Of a stretch of DNA of 64,000 bases, positions 60,844 to 64,000 are shown in pieces. The DNA comes from Lagopus muta (taxonomy: Eukaryota; Chordata; Aves; Galliformes; Phasianidae). Under the pieces are notes generated by a model. It worked only from the letters and a program-made list of their open reading frames with translations. It did not search any database and was not told where the DNA came from. The stretch's first letter is position 1. Each line of letters starts with the position of its first letter. The stretch is from positions 13,497,077 to 13,561,076 of the forward strand of contig NC_064438.1 of NCBI RefSeq assembly GCF_023343835.1, written 5' to 3'. The translations under genes and the position numbers were made by a program.

Positions 60844-63782
60844 TTTATTAAATTGATTTCTGTTTTGTTTCTTTAAAAAAAAAAAAAAGGCAAAAAGAAA
60901 TTGTTAAACACACTGCTTTGTGGCATGCTCCACAGTATGAAAAAATCCCAAGCATTCAGTTGAGCTGTCAGCAGCTCTGTTTGACTTTTCCATGTGGTCT
61001 TTGAACTCAGACCTGGACAGTTCACTCACCTCCTCCCCACAGCCTCCCTCCTCCCTCTCACTCGGCTTGCAGCTTGCTGCCTCTTGCTTCAGAAAGATGC
61101 TTCTTTGGAGAGGGAGGGTTTGTATGGATCACCCACAATTTCATCTGCAACCCCTCTGGGTCAAACCGTACAATTGAACATGGGGACTCTCAGCTGAACT
61201 CCAAAGAAAGCGCACCCCTCTCCCCACAGAACTCCTTCAGCCCCTCCCGTGATATCCCCATCAGCACCCACAAGGACAGGAGGCAGCACATGGTCTGAGC
61301 AGACATCCTGCTGCTCTCTCTGCTCCCACAGCCCCAACTCCCTCAGCGAGCACCGCTTTTCTCCCAGTTGCTCCTGCACGGGACAGCCCGGATCCCTGAA
61401 GCTACACCATCCAAGGACGTGCCTGACCTGCATCGAGTTCTCTGCAGGGAGACCCAGTCCATCTTCAAACAGAGCTGCAGCTACTTACACAGCGTCAACT
61501 GAATACTGAACAATATCAAAAACACGGTACAAGGAAAGAAAACAGAATTGAAATGCTTAATGGCATATTTATACACATTTATCAACAGTCAACGAAAAAG
61601 GCGGCGAGTTACACATCCATTCTGTATGCTGACAATCCTGATGCACATATATGTAAACACACATGCTTGGCCGATGCATACATCTATAGCCACAGAGTAG
61701 ATGACCTGAAGGAGCTATGCTGGGGAGCCTGGAAGGGGTTACCTACTGCAAACCCGAGCCTCATTCTCCACGTGCACAAAGTGGACATTCAGGGCAGTGT
61801 TGCTTTAAGGCTGTTTCTAAGGCTGAATCTTTTCTCCTCCAAACCCCCTCAAAACAAAGGTCTGTTGAAGCACGTCCTCCTCTTACCTAGAGCAATTTTA
61901 TATATTTTTCTCCCTCTATATAATTCTTAAAGGCCCTATATACCAAAAGGCAGGAATGGGAAGGGGGTGAGCGAAAGGGGAGAAAAACCACTGCAGGGAT
62001 CAGCTTGCCCCACTGCAGGAATTTCCTGTTCCATTTTGGCACACACGTGCCACAGACAAGGTGCTCATACTGACCACATTTATCTCTCCTCATCTGATTT
62101 GGAGCTCCTCCCCACTACCTGAAGGTAAGGGGAGAGTGAAATCCTCAAAGAAACAGAAATATTCCTGAGGTGAGGAAGGCGACTGCAAGTTTTACATCTT
62201 CCCCTTTCCTGCTTCGATGTGGCAAAGAGCTGAGAGATGCTAAGATTTCCAGCTCAGGTGCCCATTTGGACTAAGGAAAAAGCTTTGCTTAAAAATATAT
62301 ATCTATAGAACTATACACATAGATCATCTTTTTAGAGACACTCTGATTTTATTACATAGATCCTGGGTCACTCTTCCCCTCTATGTACAAGGTAAGAGTG
62401 GCATACAACAGAAGCCACATACACCTAATTGGCAACCAGCGCTTACCAGAGCACAGGAAAGTATTTGACTGGTGCAACAATCCTGAATTCCCTTGTTCTG
62501 GTAAGCTGATCTCTAAGTACTGTTACTGAAAATGAAAGGTCTTAAGAGAGAAACAATTTTTTAAATTCTTTTGCAAAAATCAGGCTATGAAATTTTCCCA
62601 GCAATGCTACAGAGTGCCACAATATACTTGAAGCAGGGAAAATTTCACCGAGCAAAAGAGTGATGCAAAGATGAAATCTTAAAGCGTATATGTATACAGC
62701 TGGGAACCCCTGCAGTGTGTAAATGTAGAATTTTTAAGGTTAAGGACTTTTTTTTTTCTTCTTTTTTTAAAAAATCTTGCTTTTTTTCCCCCCCCTCCCC
62801 CAATATCATTTGTATCTAAGCATCAGTTGGAAAGCTCTGTACAACGCTAGATTCACTCCAGAAATTTATGTCTATAAACATTCAGCGAGGTTTAAAAAAA
62901 GAAAAAAAAAGAAATAGAACAACTTAGTTTTCAGGATGTTCTGTTAGAAGAACCGGGACTCAATTCATCCCCAGCCACTGACCCTTTAACGTGACAGATC
63001 GCTGGAAATGAGCCAATTTATAAAGTCAGAGCTTACAGAAAAACTAACAAAAAAAAGAAAAAAAAAGAAAAAAAAGAAAAAAAAAAGCTATAAAGATCAT
63101 CTACTTTCAGAGAGTAAAAAAATGTCAGTGTGACCTGTGGTAAGAGATAACCTAGCGATGCAAACAGATCTGAGAGGAGCATTCACCTCCATCTCGCCAG
63201 GACACATCGCACCCGGCCAACTGGGTCTGCTCCCCTTCCTCTCTCCTGGCCTTCCCAGACAACAGTGTGGAAATGCTGGGAATTAGGATGATGGTAGGAA
63301 AAGAAAACAAATGACCAAAAAAGCTAAATCCAGCTTCAGCATCAAACTATGCATATATAAAAATAATAATAACAATAAAAAAAAACAGTCTGTATTGAAA
63401 TAGTAAAAAGCAAGGCAAAGATTTCTGATAACAGGCTGCAGCCTTCTCTTCTGTACATCCTCCACCACTGTTATTTCTGAATTTTGGGGCTGGGGAAGGG
63501 GGAGGAAGGATTAGATCTGCTACAGCAGCTTTCCCTATCACACAAAAGTGATGTGTAACTAACTGAGCCACAAGGATACGGGAAAGTTTTATTTATTTAA
63601 AAAAAAAAAAAAAAAGTACTTCAAAATAAAAATGATAAGTACTGTATGGTAATATTGGAAGTATTTATATACATTGTTTTCTTTGTCTTTTGTTGAAATG
63701 TCTCCTGGTCACTTGGTGGCACTTGGGGTCCCCTCCAGCGCCGTCTGCCCTGCTCCCCCCTTCCCCTCCCCGCTCTCACGCC
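60844..63782 (-). other. CD81: CD81 3' UTR region, end uncertain
   Basis: This lies directly downstream of the CD81 stop on the minus strand. Minus-strand AATAAA signals are at 63,588-63,597 (two overlapping copies, about 190 bases past the stop), 62,348-62,353 and 60,844-60,849. Use of the nearest gives a short UTR; use of the last gives about 2.9 kb. Several A/G- and T-rich low-complexity runs occur, for example 62,749-62,800 and 63,049-63,088. The extent given is the maximum. Confidence 0.4.
63588..63597 (-). terminator. CD81: Candidate proximal CD81 polyadenylation signals
   Basis: Two overlapping AATAAA hexamers on the minus strand (aaataaataaaac), followed by an A/T-rich context. This is the nearest strong signal after the stop. 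Confidence 0.5.
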
Positions 63783-63845
63783 TCAGTAGACGGAGCTGTT
63801 CCTTATGCCGCAGCACAGCACCATGCTCAGGATCATTTCGAAGAT
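63783..63845 (-). CDS. CD81: CD81 tetraspanin, last coding exon
   Basis: After acceptor gtctcctgacag on the minus strand come 20 codons and TGA: IFEMILSMVLCCGIRNSSVY. This is the end of the fourth transmembrane helix, a palmitoylatable CC pair and the short cytoplasmic tail; it matches the CD81 C-terminus as I remember it. CD81 organises membrane microdomains with CD19 and integrins in mammals. The rest of the gene lies beyond the right edge. Phase 0 at the start of the exon fits the known CD81 layout. Confidence 0.95.
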   Translation of the reverse strand: MFEMILSMVLCCGIRNSSVY

Positions 63846-64000
63846 CTGTCAGGAGACACAAAGCCACCAGTGAGGTGCTGATCCCCAAGACATAGGAGCT
63901 CTCCTCTCTTGAAGCTAGGGATTAAGACATTCTCATGTTCCGCACCCTCCAAGTAAACACTCTCATGCCAAAGATAAGGCAGAGATGTTTTTGCTGCCAT
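63846..64000 (-). other. CD81: CD81 last intron, partial
   Basis: The 155 bases to the right edge would be the 3' end of the CD81 last intron. No further coding match is seen. Confidence 0.75.

Noticed and set aside
61553-61930. 125-codon plus-strand frame
   Set aside because: No domain, and it lies antisense in the probable CD81 3' UTR.
1-64000. tRNA, rRNA or CRISPR features
   Set aside because: I saw no tRNA T-loop-like cluster, no rRNA segment and no regularly spaced direct repeats; this is vertebrate DNA.

Overview
The window is vertebrate nuclear DNA, from a bird and most likely a galliform such as chicken or turkey. It has long introns and AT-rich intergenic DNA. Several copies of the avian CR1 LINE 3' end are present, plus a fragment resembling the chicken mariner Galluhop. 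Genes are split into exons with consensus splice sites. Species is inferred from these repeats and from conserved gene order; no database search was run.

Layout. Positions 1 to about 13,785 hold no gene I can support, only CR1 and MIR-like repeat fragments. From 13,786 to 47,242 on the plus strand lies a complete TRPM5 gene, the Ca2+-activated monovalent cation channel of taste and other chemosensory cells. I could place 23 coding exons whose junction phases all agree and which give one uninterrupted protein of 1,134 residues (human TRPM5 is about 1,165). From 47,243 to 51,490 is the space between two convergent 3' ends. TSSC4, a U5 snRNP assembly factor, lies on the minus strand with a single coding exon (51,491-52,504). 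It has at least one upstream non-coding exon and a CpG-rich promoter near 54,500-55,260 carrying three ZNF143/THAP11-type motifs. From about 55,590 to 56,200 there are transposon remnants. At the right edge is the last coding exon of the tetraspanin CD81 on the minus strand (63,783-63,845), with its 3' UTR running leftward.

The order TRPM5(+) TSSC4(-) CD81(-) is the mirror image of human 11p15.5 (CD81, TSSC4, TRPM5, then KCNQ1). KCNQ1 is therefore expected beyond the left edge, facing away from TRPM5. The three genes do not share a pathway; they are neighbours by ancient synteny. In mammals this block adjoins an imprinted domain, which birds are not known to have.

I found no new multi-gene system. 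The points most worth a second look are the triple ZNF143-type promoter cluster, a very weak acceptor at TRPM5 exon 3 just downstream of a CR1 insertion, an Asp-to-Glu change in a TRPM5 calcium-site ligand, an uncertain TRPM5 C-terminus, an ancient MIR fragment, and a near-palindromic old repeat in TRPM5 intron 10.
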